A stretch of 64,000 bases of DNA from NCBI GenBank assembly GCA_963842395.1, contig CAWJGJ010000002.1, positions 1 through 64,000 of the forward strand, read 5' to 3'. Positions within the stretch are counted from its first letter, which is position 1, and every line of letters begins with the position of its first letter. The DNA comes from ZC4RG19 sp963842395. Lineage in GTDB: Bacteria > Actinomycetota > Acidimicrobiia > Acidimicrobiales > VFJN01. A model generated the notes under the pieces. The model had not been told where the DNA came from. It searched no databases and worked only from the letters and a program-made list of their open reading frames with translations. Positions 37,649-46,357 of the stretch are shown here, one piece after another. The position numbers and the translations under genes were made by a program.

Positions 37649-40028
37649 TCAGGCGACCGTGACGGTCCCCTCGTAGCACTTCTCCGGGGGCCGACCCGAC
37701 GGATCCGCCACCACGGACACGCTCCCCACCTCGACGAGCTCGGCGGACGAGGTGCCGACGAGTACGTCGAGCCGGCCCGGCTCGACCACGTAGGCGAGGT
37801 CGCGGCCGGGGAAGCCGAGCTGGCCCACGGGCGTCTCGAAGGTGACAGTCCTCGACTCGCCCGCGGCGAGCTCGACGCGCACGAACGCGGCGAGCTGGAG
37901 CACGGGGCGGGTCACGCTGGCGACCGGGTCCCGCACGTAGAGCTGGACGACGTCGTCGCCGGCGCGGTGGCCGGTGTTCGTGATCGTGACGGTCGTCGCG
38001 ATGGCGTCGTGCCACGACAGCTCTGCCCGCGCCAGCGAGGCCGCGGCCAAGGCGAAGGTCGTGTAGCCGAGCCCGTGGCCGAACGGGTAGAGCGGCGAGG
38101 CAGGCGAGTCGACGTAGTCGCCCTTCCAGTGGGACCGCCCGCCGGAGATCTTGTGGGCGTAGTACACCGGGATCTGGCCTGCCCCGCGGGGATAGGAGAT
38201 CGGCAGCTTCCCGCCGGGGCTCACGTCGCCGGCGAGCACCTCGGCGATGGCGCCCGCGCCCTCCTGCCCCGGCAGCCACGCCATCAGCACGGCGGCGCAG
38301 TGCTCGTGCAGCCAGGGGCTGGCGATCGGTCGACCGGCGACGAGCACGAGGACGACCGGCGTGCCGGTGGCGATCACCGCCCGCGCCAGGCTCTCCTGCA
38401 CGCCCGGCAGGTCCAGGGACGCGGCATCGCGGCTCTCGCCGCTCGTGCAGTCGTCGGTCAGACCTGCCTTGTCCCCCATCACCATCACTGCCACGTCGGA
38501 CGACGCGGCGAGCTCGACCGCCTCGGCGAAGCCGGCGCGGCGAACCGTCCGTCACGCCGCACCCCCGTGCGTGACGGACGTCCCGGCCGACGCGGGCGGC
38601 CAGCGCCTCGGCGACCGTCGACGCGTCCACGTCCACGTCGTCGGGCCGGTGGCGGGAGTCGAGCGGCATCGAGAACACGTTCTTGCCGCTTCGGAGCACT
38701 TCCTCGAGCGACTCGACATGGGCCGGATAGGTGTAGTCCCCGAAGAGGTGGCGCGCGTTGTCGGCGTTCGGCCCGAGGACGGCGATTCGGCCGGGCAAGG
38801 ACAGGGGCAGGATGCCGTCGTTGCGCAGGAGGACGAGCGACTTGCGGGCGATCGCACGGGCGAGCCGCCGGTGCTCGCGGGTGTCGACCGCCACCGCCGC
38901 GTGCTCGGGGTCGACGTAGGGCCGCTCGAGCAGGCCGAGCTCGACCTTGGCCTTCAGCACCCGCGCCACCGCGGCGTCCACGGTCGCCTCGGGCACCCGC
39001 CCGGCACGCACCGCACGCAGAAGAGGCTCCCCGTAGCAGTCGGTGCCCGGCAGCTCCACGTCGAGCCCGGCCTCGAGCGCGAGCGCCGCGGCGTCGTCGG
39101 CGTCGACGGCGAGGCGGTGGTAGTCGGTGAGCTGGCGGACCGAGAAGTAGTCCGCGACCACGCATCCCTCGAAGCCCCACTCGTCGCGCAGGACGCCCGT
39201 GAGCAGGCCGTGGTCGGCGGCCACCGGAACGCCGTCGAGCTCGTTGTAGGCGTTCATCACCGCCCGCACGCCGGCGGCGCGGACCACGGCCTCGAACGGG
39301 TGGAGGTGGACCTCGCGAAGCTCGCGTGCGCCGATGTGCGGGGGCGCCCAGTTGAGGCCGCCCTCCGAGGCGCCGTAGCCCACGAAGTGCTTGGCCGTGG
39401 CGATCACCCCGGTGGTCAGATCGTCGCCCTGCAGTCCCCGCACGAACGCCATGCCCATGCGCGCGACGAGGTACGGGTCCTCGCCGAACGTCTCCTCGGT
39501 ACGCCCCCAGCGCGGATCGCGGCAGACATCGAGCACCGGAGAGAGGCCCTGGTGTGCACCCGTCGCCCGCATCTGCCTCCGCTCGGCGGTCGCGAGCGCG
39601 GCGGCGAGGGCCGGGTCCCAGGTGCTGGCGAGCCCGATGGCCTGGGGGAAGATCGTGGAACCCCGGGCCATGACCCCGGAGCAGATCTCCTCGTGGACGA
39701 TCGCCGGGATACCGAGCCGGGTGGACTCGACCAGGTGGCGCTGGATGGCGTTCGCGAGCCCCGCCGCGTCGCGGGCGGCAAGGCTGCTCGCCCCCGAGAT
39801 CCGGGTGACCTGGCCGAGCCCGTGGCGCAGCAGGTCGGCGGCCCGCTCCTCGTCGAGGCAAATACCGTCGGCGAGCTGGAACACCCAGGCGCTGCCGAGC
39901 TGGGCGACCTTCTCCTCGAGGCTCATCCGGACAAGCAGGTCGGCGACCCGCTCACCGACGCCCAGCGACGGGTCCCGGAAAGCCGCGTCTGGGCCGACGG
40001 CGACAGCAGCGCCTTTGAACCCGGTCAT
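37649..40028 (-). CDS. GH3 beta-glycosidase (probable beta-xylosidase/glucosidase), frameshifted
   Basis: About 790 residues across two frames. The N-terminal TIM barrel (40028 to ~38550) has the KH motif AKHFVGYGASEGG and nucleophile Asp in GFEGCVVADYFSV. The second alpha/beta domain (DVAVMVMGDKAGL, VLVAGRPI, GGKLPISYPRGAGQIPVYY) and C-terminal fibronectin-like domain read in another frame starting near 38546. The switch lies at 38528-38546 in a CG-rich run. No signal peptide: it should act in the cytoplasm on imported oligosaccharides. The start overlaps the lacI stop (ATGA). Xylosidase specificity is inferred from the adjacent xylA. The break may be a sequencing indel or inactivation. Confidence 0.88.
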
Positions 40029-41026
40029 CGCCGGACCGGCCCGCTGGACCCGCGGACGACGAGGCGGGTCGGCAACGTGATCTGCCGGGGTCGTTGCGAG
40101 TCGCCCTCGATCAGCTCGACGAGCAGCTCGACGGCCAGCCGGCCCATCTGCTGGATCGACTGGTCGATGGTCGTCATCGGCGGCTCGGTGAGCGCCGACT
40201 CCGGGATGTTGTCGAACCCGACCACCGACACGTCACCGGGGATGTCGAGCCCGAGCATGCGGGCGACGTGCATGGTCTGCATGGCCGACAGGTCGTTGGC
40301 GGCGAAGATCGCCGTCGGCCGGTCGTCTAGGGACAGGAGCGCGCGGGCCGGCTCGGCGGAGATCTCGAGGTCGTAGTCGCCCACGCGGATGAGCCCGGGG
40401 TCGATCGGGATGCCGGCGGCGCCGAGGGCGTCGCGATAGCCCTGCTCGCGCTGCCGGGCAGACTCGAGGTCTCGGCGGCCGGCCAGGAAGCCGATCCGGC
40501 GATGCCCGAGCCGGATGAGGTGATCGGTGGCAGTGATCGCTCCAGCGAGGTTGTCGGAGTGGATGCTCGGCAGGCTCGACGGCCCGGTGTGCGGGTCGAC
40601 CGCCACCACCGGTGTGCCGTCGCTGACCTCGACGACCGTCGGCGTGACGAGGACGATCCCGTCCGTGAGGGTGCCGCCGAGCCGCGAGATGTAGCGGCGT
40701 TCCCAGCCGGAGTGGTCCTTGCCGTGGCCGCTGCCGGAGTAGACGATCAGCTCGTAGCCCCGCTCGCGGACCGCGGCTCCGGCGCCCTTCAGGAGCTCGG
40801 CGCTGAACGGCTCGATGTCCGCCACGAGGATCCCGATCACGTTCGTGCGCCGGCTGCGGAGGCTGCGGGCGACGAGGCTCGACTCGTAGCCCAGATTGTC
40901 GATGACCTCCTGCACCTTCGCCAACGTGGCGGGCGCGACGCCGTAGCGACCGTTGATCACCTTGGACACCGTGGCGGTGGAGACCCCGGCTTGGGCCGCG
41001 ACGTCCCCGATCGTCACTCGTCTCAC
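40025..41026 (-). CDS. LacI-family transcriptional regulator
   Basis: 333 residues from a GTG; the frame stays open further upstream, but that part overlaps the operator and the divergent gene. The DNA-binding helix-turn-helix and hinge read VTIGDVAAQAGVSTATVSKV and LVARSLRSRRTNVIGIL. The effector domain has the usual VVAVDPHT, GHRRIGFLAGR, DRPTAIFAANDLSA and DVSVVGFDNIPES segments. It probably represses both divergent units through the palindrome at 41059 and is relieved by a xylose- or xyloside-derived ligand (inference). Confidence 0.93.
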   Translation of the reverse strand: MRRVTIGDVAAQAGVSTATVSKVINGRYGVAPATLAKVQEVIDNLGYESSLVARSLRSRRTNVIGILVADIEPFSAELLKGAGAAVRERGYELIVYSGSGHGKDHSGWERRYISRLGGTLTDGIVLVTPTVVEVSDGTPVVAVDPHTGPSSLPSIHSDNLAGAITATDHLIRLGHRRIGFLAGRRDLESARQREQGYRDALGAAGIPIDPGLIRVGDYDLEISAEPARALLSLDDRPTAIFAANDLSAMQTMHVARMLGLDIPGDVSVVGFDNIPESALTEPPMTTIDQSIQQMGRLAVELLVELIEGDSQRPRQITLPTRLVVRGSSGPVRR

Positions 41027-41058
41027 CGCCTGAGCATATCCAGGCGTCGAGAACGGTG

Positions 41059-41074
41059 TCGATAACGTTATCGA
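41059..41074. promoter_or_regulatory. Palindromic LacI-type operator
   Basis: A perfect 16-base palindrome, TCGATAACGTTATCGA, with the central CG typical of LacI-family operators. It lies 32 bases upstream of the lacI start and 82 bases before the importer. It is the only AT-rich stretch here and lies next to a TTGACA box. Confidence 0.85.
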
Positions 41075-41080
41075 TAACGA

Positions 41081-41110
41081 TTGACAAGCTCCGCGAGCCT
41101 GCGCGACGCT
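41081..41110 (+). promoter_or_regulatory. Candidate promoter of the sugar importer
   Basis: A perfect TTGACA -35 box at 41081-41086 begins six bases after the operator. The -10 about 17-18 bases later (GACGCT) is weak. A repressor on the palindrome would directly block RNA polymerase at this -35. The importer ATG at 41157 follows with a GGAGGGGGGA site. Confidence 0.6.
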
Positions 41111-41156
41111 CACCCGCGCACGGGAGTCCCATGCCCGTGCGGAGGGGGGAACCGAC

Positions 41157-42461
41157 ATGCACCGCAGGTTTGCCCGTACGGCAGCGTTGGTGAGTGTGAC
41201 CGTGCTCGTCGCCGCCGCGTGCGGTAGCGACGACGACGGCTCGACGACGGAGGCCCCGGAGGACGCGTCCGGGTCCGGGGAGCCGGTCACCATCGAGTGG
41301 TGGCACATACAGAACAACGACCCTGGCCTCTCGCTGTGGGAGGACATCGCCGCGGAGTTCGAGGCGGAGCACCCGAACGTCACGGTGGACATCACCGTCT
41401 ACGAGAACGAGGCGTTCAAGACCGCGGTCGAGCCGCGCCTGCAGGCCGGTGACCCGCCCGACCTGTTCCAGTCGTGGGGTGGCGGCGAGCTGGCGCAGCA
41501 GGTCGACGCCGGCCTCGTGCTGGACATCACGGACGACGTCGAGCCCTGGATCGGCGACCTCAACCAGGGCGCCGTGGGTCTCTACCAGGTCGACGACGCC
41601 CAGTACGGCATCCCGTTCGATCTCGGCATGGTGGGGTTCTGGTACAACACGGACCTCTTTGCCCAGGCCGGCATCGACGAGCCCCCGGCCACCTGGGACG
41701 AGCTGCTCGAGGACGTGCAGACACTCAAGGACGCCGGGATCACGCCGATCTCCGTGGGCATGGGCGACAAGTGGCCCGGCATGTTCTGGTGGGCCTACCT
41801 CGGGCTGCGCAACGGCGGGGCCGAGGCGTTCCCGGCACCCGGCGACGAGGCCGAGTTCGATAGCGAGCCGTTTGTCGAGGCCGGTGAGCAGCTCCAGGAG
41901 CTGATCGAGCTGGAGCCGTTCCAGGCCGGCCACATGGCCGCCGTGTGGGATGGCGCCGGAGGCCAGGCCGCGACCATGGCCACCGGGGGCGCGGCGATGA
42001 TGCTCATGGGGCAATGGGCTCCCGGCACCATGAACGCCAACTCGCCCGACGGCAACGGCCTCGGCGACGCCCTCGGCTGGTTCCCGTTCCCCGAGGTCGA
42101 CGGCGGCGACGGCGACCCGACCGACGGCTTCGGCGGCGGCAACGGCTTCGCCGTGGGCGCCGACGTGCCGCCCGAGGCGGTCGAGTTCCTCGAGTACATC
42201 TCGACCCGCGCCATCGCCGACCGGTGGGGCGAGACGAACAGCGGCATCCTGCCCGTCGTGGTCGGCTCGGAGGGCTCGATCACCGACCCGAACCTCACCG
42301 ACGTTCTCGACGCCCGGGCCGAGGCCGACGTCGTGCAGCTCTACCTCGACCAGGCCTACGACCCGGCGTTCGGTGAGGCCATCAACGACGCGGTGGAGCT
42401 GCTCTACGCGGGGCAGGCGTCTCCCGAGGAGGTCGCCCAGATGATCGCCGGCGCCGCATGA
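41157..42461 (+). CDS. Sugar ABC transporter substrate-binding lipoprotein
   Basis: 434 residues. A signal sequence (basic MHRRFAR, hydrophobic core) ends in the lipobox VAAAC, followed by an Asp-rich linker. The mature part is a family 1 extracellular sugar-binding protein: TIEWWHIQNNDPG, VDITVYENEAFKTAVEPRL, GDPPDLFQSWGGGEL, YGIPFDLGMVGFWYN. It should bind a xylo-oligosaccharide or related sugar, inferred from the xylA and GH3 genes. Transcribed divergently from them. Confidence 0.93.
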   Translation: MHRRFARTAALVSVTVLVAAACGSDDDGSTTEAPEDASGSGEPVTIEWWHIQNNDPGLSLWEDIAAEFEAEHPNVTVDITVYENEAFKTAVEPRLQAGDPPDLFQSWGGGELAQQVDAGLVLDITDDVEPWIGDLNQGAVGLYQVDDAQYGIPFDLGMVGFWYNTDLFAQAGIDEPPATWDELLEDVQTLKDAGITPISVGMGDKWPGMFWWAYLGLRNGGAEAFPAPGDEAEFDSEPFVEAGEQLQELIELEPFQAGHMAAVWDGAGGQAATMATGGAAMMLMGQWAPGTMNANSPDGNGLGDALGWFPFPEVDGGDGDPTDGFGGGNGFAVGADVPPEAVEFLEYISTRAIADRWGETNSGILPVVVGSEGSITDPNLTDVLDARAEADVVQLYLDQAYDPAFGEAINDAVELLYAGQASPEEVAQMIAGAA

Positions 42462-42488
42462 GGGCCGAGCGAGAGCGTGAGGAGGCAG

Positions 42489-42542
42489 GGCTCCGCCCCG
42501 GAGCCGGACGTTCGCTCCCGGCCTGGCCATAGGGCCGGGAGC
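42489..42542 (+). promoter_or_regulatory. Two hairpins between binding protein and permease genes
   Basis: First hairpin: GGCTCCG / CGGAGCC around CCC (42489-42505). Second: 10-bp arms GCTCCCGGCC / GGCCGGGAGC (42514-42542). Such hairpins commonly stabilise or partly terminate the upstream message, so the binding protein is made in excess over the permeases. Confidence 0.55.
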
Positions 42543-42571
42543 GGCGCGGCCGTGAGGCCGGCGTAGCCGAG

Positions 42572-43603
42572 ATGCCTGCCCCCGCGGATGCGAGGAGCCC
42601 GGTGCCCTTCCTGGACGAGGAGTGGCCGCCGGGCAGCACCGGACCCCCACCCACCCGCCCCGACGCAGCAGCACCACCGAGCGCCAGGGTGACCGGCCGC
42701 GTCGGGGCGGTGTGGCGGAGGCGGGTCACGATCGCCGCCTTCCTGGCGCCGGCGCTGCTGCTTTACCTCGTGCTCGCGCTGCTGCCGATCTTCCAGGGGG
42801 CCTTCTACAGCGGCTTCGACTGGAACGGCCTGGAGCCGCTCGAGAACTTCGTCGGGCTCCAGAACTACCGCGATGCCTTGGCCGACCCCGTGTTCCTGGC
42901 CTCGCTGCGCCACGTCTTCGTGATCCTTGGCATGTCGGTGGTCCTGCAGTTGCCGTTCGCGCTCGGGCTCGCGGTGCTCCTCAACCAGCGCATGCGGGGA
43001 CGCGCGCTGTTCAGGCTGCTCTTCTTCCTGCCGTTCGTGCTCTCCGACGTGATCACGGCGATCGTGTGGCGCCTGCTGCTCCAGCCGGCGGGCCTGCTCG
43101 ACCGCAGCATGGAATCGGTCGGGATGGGGAGCCTCGTCGAGCTGTGGCTGGCCGACCCCGACGTGGTGCTCTACACCGTCTTCGTCGTGGTCTCGTGGAA
43201 GTACTTCGGCTTCCACATGATCCTCTACCTCGCCGGCCTGCAGCAGATCCCGGCCGAGCTGGAAGAGGCGGCCGCGCTCGACGGCGCGAGCCGCGCCCAG
43301 ATCTTCCGCTACGTGACCCTCCCGCTCCTGGGGCCGACGATCCGGATCTCGGTGTTCCTGTCGATCATTGGGTCGCTGCAGCTGTTCGACCTGGTCTGGG
43401 TGATGACGAACGGCGGGCCGGCAGGCGCCTCGCACACGACCGTGACGTACATGCTCGAACGCGGCTTCGAGCGCTCCCAGTTCGGTTACGGCAGCGCGGT
43501 GGCAGTCATCGCGTTCCTCGTCTCCCTCGCGTTCGCACTCAGCTACCAGCGATTCGTCCTGCGCCGCGACGTCGCCGGCGCGCTGACCACGATGGGCGGG
43601 TGA
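42572..43603 (+). CDS. Sugar ABC transporter permease 1
   Basis: 343 residues. A ~45-residue Pro-rich cytoplasmic N-terminus is followed by six membrane helices. The EAA loop, which contacts the ATPase, reads ELEEAAALDGASRAQIFRYV. It has the MalF/UgpA-type layout (VGLQNYRDAL, WVMTNGGPAGAS). It pairs with the permease at 43600. No ATPase is encoded in the island, so the pair probably uses a shared MsiK-like ATPase from elsewhere. Confidence 0.92.
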   Translation: MPAPADARSPVPFLDEEWPPGSTGPPPTRPDAAAPPSARVTGRVGAVWRRRVTIAAFLAPALLLYLVLALLPIFQGAFYSGFDWNGLEPLENFVGLQNYRDALADPVFLASLRHVFVILGMSVVLQLPFALGLAVLLNQRMRGRALFRLLFFLPFVLSDVITAIVWRLLLQPAGLLDRSMESVGMGSLVELWLADPDVVLYTVFVVVSWKYFGFHMILYLAGLQQIPAELEEAAALDGASRAQIFRYVTLPLLGPTIRISVFLSIIGSLQLFDLVWVMTNGGPAGASHTTVTYMLERGFERSQFGYGSAVAVIAFLVSLAFALSYQRFVLRRDVAGALTTMGG

Positions 43604-44475
43604 CCAGGATGGCCGTGTCCGCACCCCCCGCCGGTGCCCCCGGCCGGTCGCTCCGGCGGCCGCTGGGGCTGGTGGCGATGTACGCGATCGCCGCCGGCGT
43701 CGTGTTCGTCGTCAGCGTGCCGGTGATCTACGCCGTGCTGGGCGGGTTCCGCACGACCGGTCAGCTGTCGGATCGACCGGTGAGCCTTCCCGACCCGTGG
43801 GTGTTCGACAACTACCGCGAGATCCTCACGTCGAAGACGTTCTGGCTCCAGCTCCGGAACAGCGTCGTCGTGGCCGCCATCACGACGGCGGTCGTCGTGC
43901 CGTGCGCGTCGATGGCCGCGTTCGTGCTGGCGCGGTTCTCATTCCGGGGGCGCGAGGCCTTCTACGCGCTCTTCACGCTCGGCCTGCTGTTCCCAGTGAC
44001 CGTCGCCGTCCTGCCGTTGTTCATCACCGTGCGGGGCGTCGACCTGCTCAACAACCCCCTCGGCGTCGCTCTCCCGCAGGCAGCCTTCCTCCTGCCGGTG
44101 TCGATCATCGTGCTCCGCCCGTTCTTCCGGGCCATCCCGCCCGAGCTCGAGGAGGCGGCGGCGATGGACGGCTGCGGGCCGTTCCGTTTCTTCTACCGGA
44201 TCGCGCTGCCGATGTCGCGGCCCGTGCTCGCGACGATCTCGGTGCTCGCCATCGTCCACAGCTGGAACGCGTTCCTGCTTCCCCTGGTCATACTCGGCGA
44301 CCCCGACATGTGGACGCTGCCGCTGGGGGTGACGAACTTCTCGACGCAGTACTCGTCCGACACCGCCCGCGTGCTGGCCTTCACCACGCTCTCGATGGTG
44401 CCGGCGCTCGTGTTCTACGTCATCGCCGAGCGCCAGATCGTCAGCGGGCTGGCGTCCGGGGCGCTCAAGGGCTGA
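43600..44475 (+). CDS. Sugar ABC transporter permease 2
   Basis: 291 residues from the GTG that overlaps the previous stop as GTGA; an in-frame ATG at 43609 is the alternative start. Six membrane helices and an EAA loop ELEEAAAMDGCGPFRFFYRI identify a MalG/UgpE-type permease. It forms the translocation channel with the preceding gene product. It is the last gene of the importer operon, 265 bases from the tRNA gene. Confidence 0.92.
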   Translation: MTRMAVSAPPAGAPGRSLRRPLGLVAMYAIAAGVVFVVSVPVIYAVLGGFRTTGQLSDRPVSLPDPWVFDNYREILTSKTFWLQLRNSVVVAAITTAVVVPCASMAAFVLARFSFRGREAFYALFTLGLLFPVTVAVLPLFITVRGVDLLNNPLGVALPQAAFLLPVSIIVLRPFFRAIPPELEEAAAMDGCGPFRFFYRIALPMSRPVLATISVLAIVHSWNAFLLPLVILGDPDMWTLPLGVTNFSTQYSSDTARVLAFTTLSMVPALVFYVIAERQIVSGLASGALKG

Positions 44476-44700
44476 CGGACGGTCGTCGAGACTCGCAGGT
44501 GCACCCGGTGCGCCGGCGCCGAGGGGGAGGCACCGTGGCCGAGCGGATGGTCGAGGCAAACAGGTCGAGCTGTGCACCGAGGCGTTCGGCGACGGCAGGT
44601 CTGTCCGGGGCGATCACGGACGCGCTGGCCAGCCCCGACGGGCACGCGGCGGGCACGGAGGCCATCGGGCGGGGCGACGACGGCCCCGGGACGCGCATCA
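44476..44700. other. Intergenic stretch at right edge of island
   Basis: 225 bases between the last permease and the tRNA terminator. No credible gene or strong regulatory element was found on either strand. Confidence 0.4.
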
Positions 44701-44720
44701 GGGGCCTCCGAAGAGGCCCC
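44701..44720 (-). terminator. tRNA-Gly terminator hairpin
   Basis: A perfect 8-bp stem GGGGCCTC / GAGGCCCC with a four-base loop lies 20 bases beyond the tRNA 3' end on its strand. A degraded copy lies near 35641-35660 beside the partial tRNA repeat. Confidence 0.65.
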
Positions 44721-44733
44721 TGACCTGGGATTT

Positions 44734-44785
44734 GTGTGGAGCGGACGACGGGATTCGAACCCGCGACCCTCACCTTGGCAAGGTG
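44734..44785 (-). repeat. att-like direct repeat within intact tRNA-Gly
   Basis: The 52-base partner of 35670-35721, here part of a complete tRNA gene. Together the two copies bracket about 9.1 kb containing the xyloside genes and the integrase remnant. Confidence 0.88.
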
Positions 44786-44812
44786 ATGCTCTACCAGCTG
44801 AGCCACGTCCGC
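44741..44812 (-). tRNA. tRNA-Gly (anticodon GCC)
   Basis: A 72-base cloverleaf: acceptor arms GCGGACG / CGTCCGC, D arm GCTC / GAGC around AGCTGGTA, anticodon loop TTGCCAA with GCC, T loop TTCGAAT. The CCA end is not encoded. It has its own terminator hairpin downstream and serves as the integration target of the island. Confidence 0.96.
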
Positions 44813-44865
44813 GTGGGGCCAACACCATAGCAAGGTCGCCGGGCGCCCCCACCAGCGCGGCGGCG

Positions 44866-46242
44866 TCAGCCCGGCGGGGGTGGAACCGGCGGCGGCGGTG
44901 CCGCGGACGGCGGCGGTGCGGGGTCGAATCCGCCCTGGGCGTGGCGGATCCGCTGCGCCATCTCGACGGCGAGGCCCCGGTCACCGATGCGCTCGAGCAC
45001 CTCGTGACGGTCGCCCGTCACGAATGTGAGCGCCGCGGTGCGGTCGTCCTGCCAGCCATGGACAGCCAGGTCGGCGTCGACCGGGACGACCACCACCTCC
45101 GGCTTCCACTGACGCTCGTTCACCAGCACAACCTTGCCCTCGACCAGGGCGGCGACGGCCGCCTCACCCCGGAATCGACCCTGGACGAGGACGGCAACCA
45201 CCTCGCTCTCGTCGAGCACCGTGGCGAGCACCGCCAGCGCCACCTTGCCCGCCCGGCGAGCACCGCCGCCGAGCCGGCTGACGGACAGGCCCAATGCATG
45301 CGGGTCGACCACCACGGGACCGGGGGGCGGGCCGAAGCCCGCAGGACCCGCATATCCGGCCGGGCCGGCCGGGGGCGGACTCGTGGCGGGCGGCGCGCCA
45401 GGCGGCGGCGCAGTGGGCAGCACGGCACCCGGCAGCGGACCGGGCGGCACCGCCCCGGGATCGTACGAAGCGCCCGGGGGCGGCGGGCCGCCGGCGGGGA
45501 CGCCCGTGGGCGGAGGCGCGCTCTCGGGTGGTCCACCCGCGGCCGGCCACGGCGGCGTCGGTGTGAGCTGCCACGGCGGCTCGGCCGGAGCCGCGTCCGG
45601 CGACTCCGCCGCCGGCACGTCGAGTGCGGACTCCCCGGGGATCGCCTCGCCGGGCTCCTGATCTGCCTCCGACGGACCCGCGGGCGCTGGTGGAGCCGGC
45701 GGGGGTGGCGGCGGGGCGGGCACCGCGTCGCCAGGAGCGGGGGGCGGTACTGCGTCGGGACCGGTCCACTCACCGGGCGGCGGCGGAGGCGCGGGAGTGC
45801 CCGTCCCCGCCCACTCCCCCGGCGGCGGAGGCGCAGAGGTGCCCGTCCCCGCCCACTCCCCCGGCGGCGGAGGCGCGGGCGTACTCGTTCCTGCCCACTC
45901 CCCCGGCGGCGGAGGCGCAGGAGTGCCCGTCCCCGCCCACTCCCCCGGCGGCGGAGGCGCGGGCGTGCCCGTTCCTGCCCACTCGCCCGGCGGCGGAGGC
46001 GCGGGCGTGCCCGTTCCTGCCCACTCCCCGGGCGGCGGAGGCGCAGGGGTGCCCGTCCCCGCCGGGTCGCCGGACGGCGGAGGCGCAGCGGTGCCAGCCG
46101 TCGCCCACTCCCCCGACGACGGCGCAGGAGGGGGCTGCGAAGGAGCGGGGCCGGCGGGCCCGGACTCCGGGGCGTCGGGTGACGGGGGCCGGTCGTCGTC
46201 GGCCTCTGCGTCGGCCTCTGCGCTGTCGTTCTCGTCGCTCAC
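44866..46242 (-). CDS. Pro-rich tandem-repeat protein with C-terminal PH-like domain
   Basis: 458 residues from a GTG with AGAAGGAAAT upstream. An acidic N-terminus (~1-45) leads to about eight near-identical 14-residue units (GEWAGTGTPAPPPP), then a long Pro/Ala/Gly-rich linker to ~residue 310. The C-terminal ~120 residues form a compact domain (LATVLDESEVVAVLVQGRFRG, KVVLVNERQWKPEVVVVPV, ALTFVTGDRHEVLERI) resembling bacterial PH-like domains. No signal peptide. The repeats may bind WW/SH3-like or cell-division partners; function unknown. Confidence 0.75.
   Translation of the reverse strand: MSDENDSAEADAEADDDRPPSPDAPESGPAGPAPSQPPPAPSSGEWATAGTAAPPPSGDPAGTGTPAPPPPGEWAGTGTPAPPPPGEWAGTGTPAPPPPGEWAGTGTPAPPPPGEWAGTSTPAPPPPGEWAGTGTSAPPPPGEWAGTGTPAPPPPPGEWTGPDAVPPPAPGDAVPAPPPPPPAPPAPAGPSEADQEPGEAIPGESALDVPAAESPDAAPAEPPWQLTPTPPWPAAGGPPESAPPPTGVPAGGPPPPGASYDPGAVPPGPLPGAVLPTAPPPGAPPATSPPPAGPAGYAGPAGFGPPPGPVVVDPHALGLSVSRLGGGARRAGKVALAVLATVLDESEVVAVLVQGRFRGEAAVAALVEGKVVLVNERQWKPEVVVVPVDADLAVHGWQDDRTAALTFVTGDRHEVLERIGDRGLAVEMAQRIRHAQGGFDPAPPPSAAPPPPVPPPPG
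45770..46118 (-). repeat. 42-bp in-frame minisatellite
   Basis: About eight tandem 42-base units encode GEWAGTGTPAPPPP with minor changes (T to S, A to S, GEW to GDP). The near-identity of the units at DNA level suggests recent expansion or homogenisation, and copy number may vary among strains. Confidence 0.85.
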
Positions 46243-46357
46243 GTCGATTTCCTTCTGCCGTCCCACGGACGCCCTCACCGAACGGGTCACGCTACTGCGT
46301 GGACGACCCGGCGAAGTGTGCCATCGACCGCCTGTTCTCTTGTCGCCCCCCGACGTC

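Noticed and set aside
40025..41395. 456-residue LacI with a long N-terminus
   Set aside because: The extension would overlap the operator, the importer promoter and the start of the divergent lipoprotein gene. The helix-turn-helix starts at the GTG at 41026.
45770..46118. CRISPR-like array
   Set aside because: The 42-base units are contiguous, without spacers, and encode an in-frame peptide repeat.
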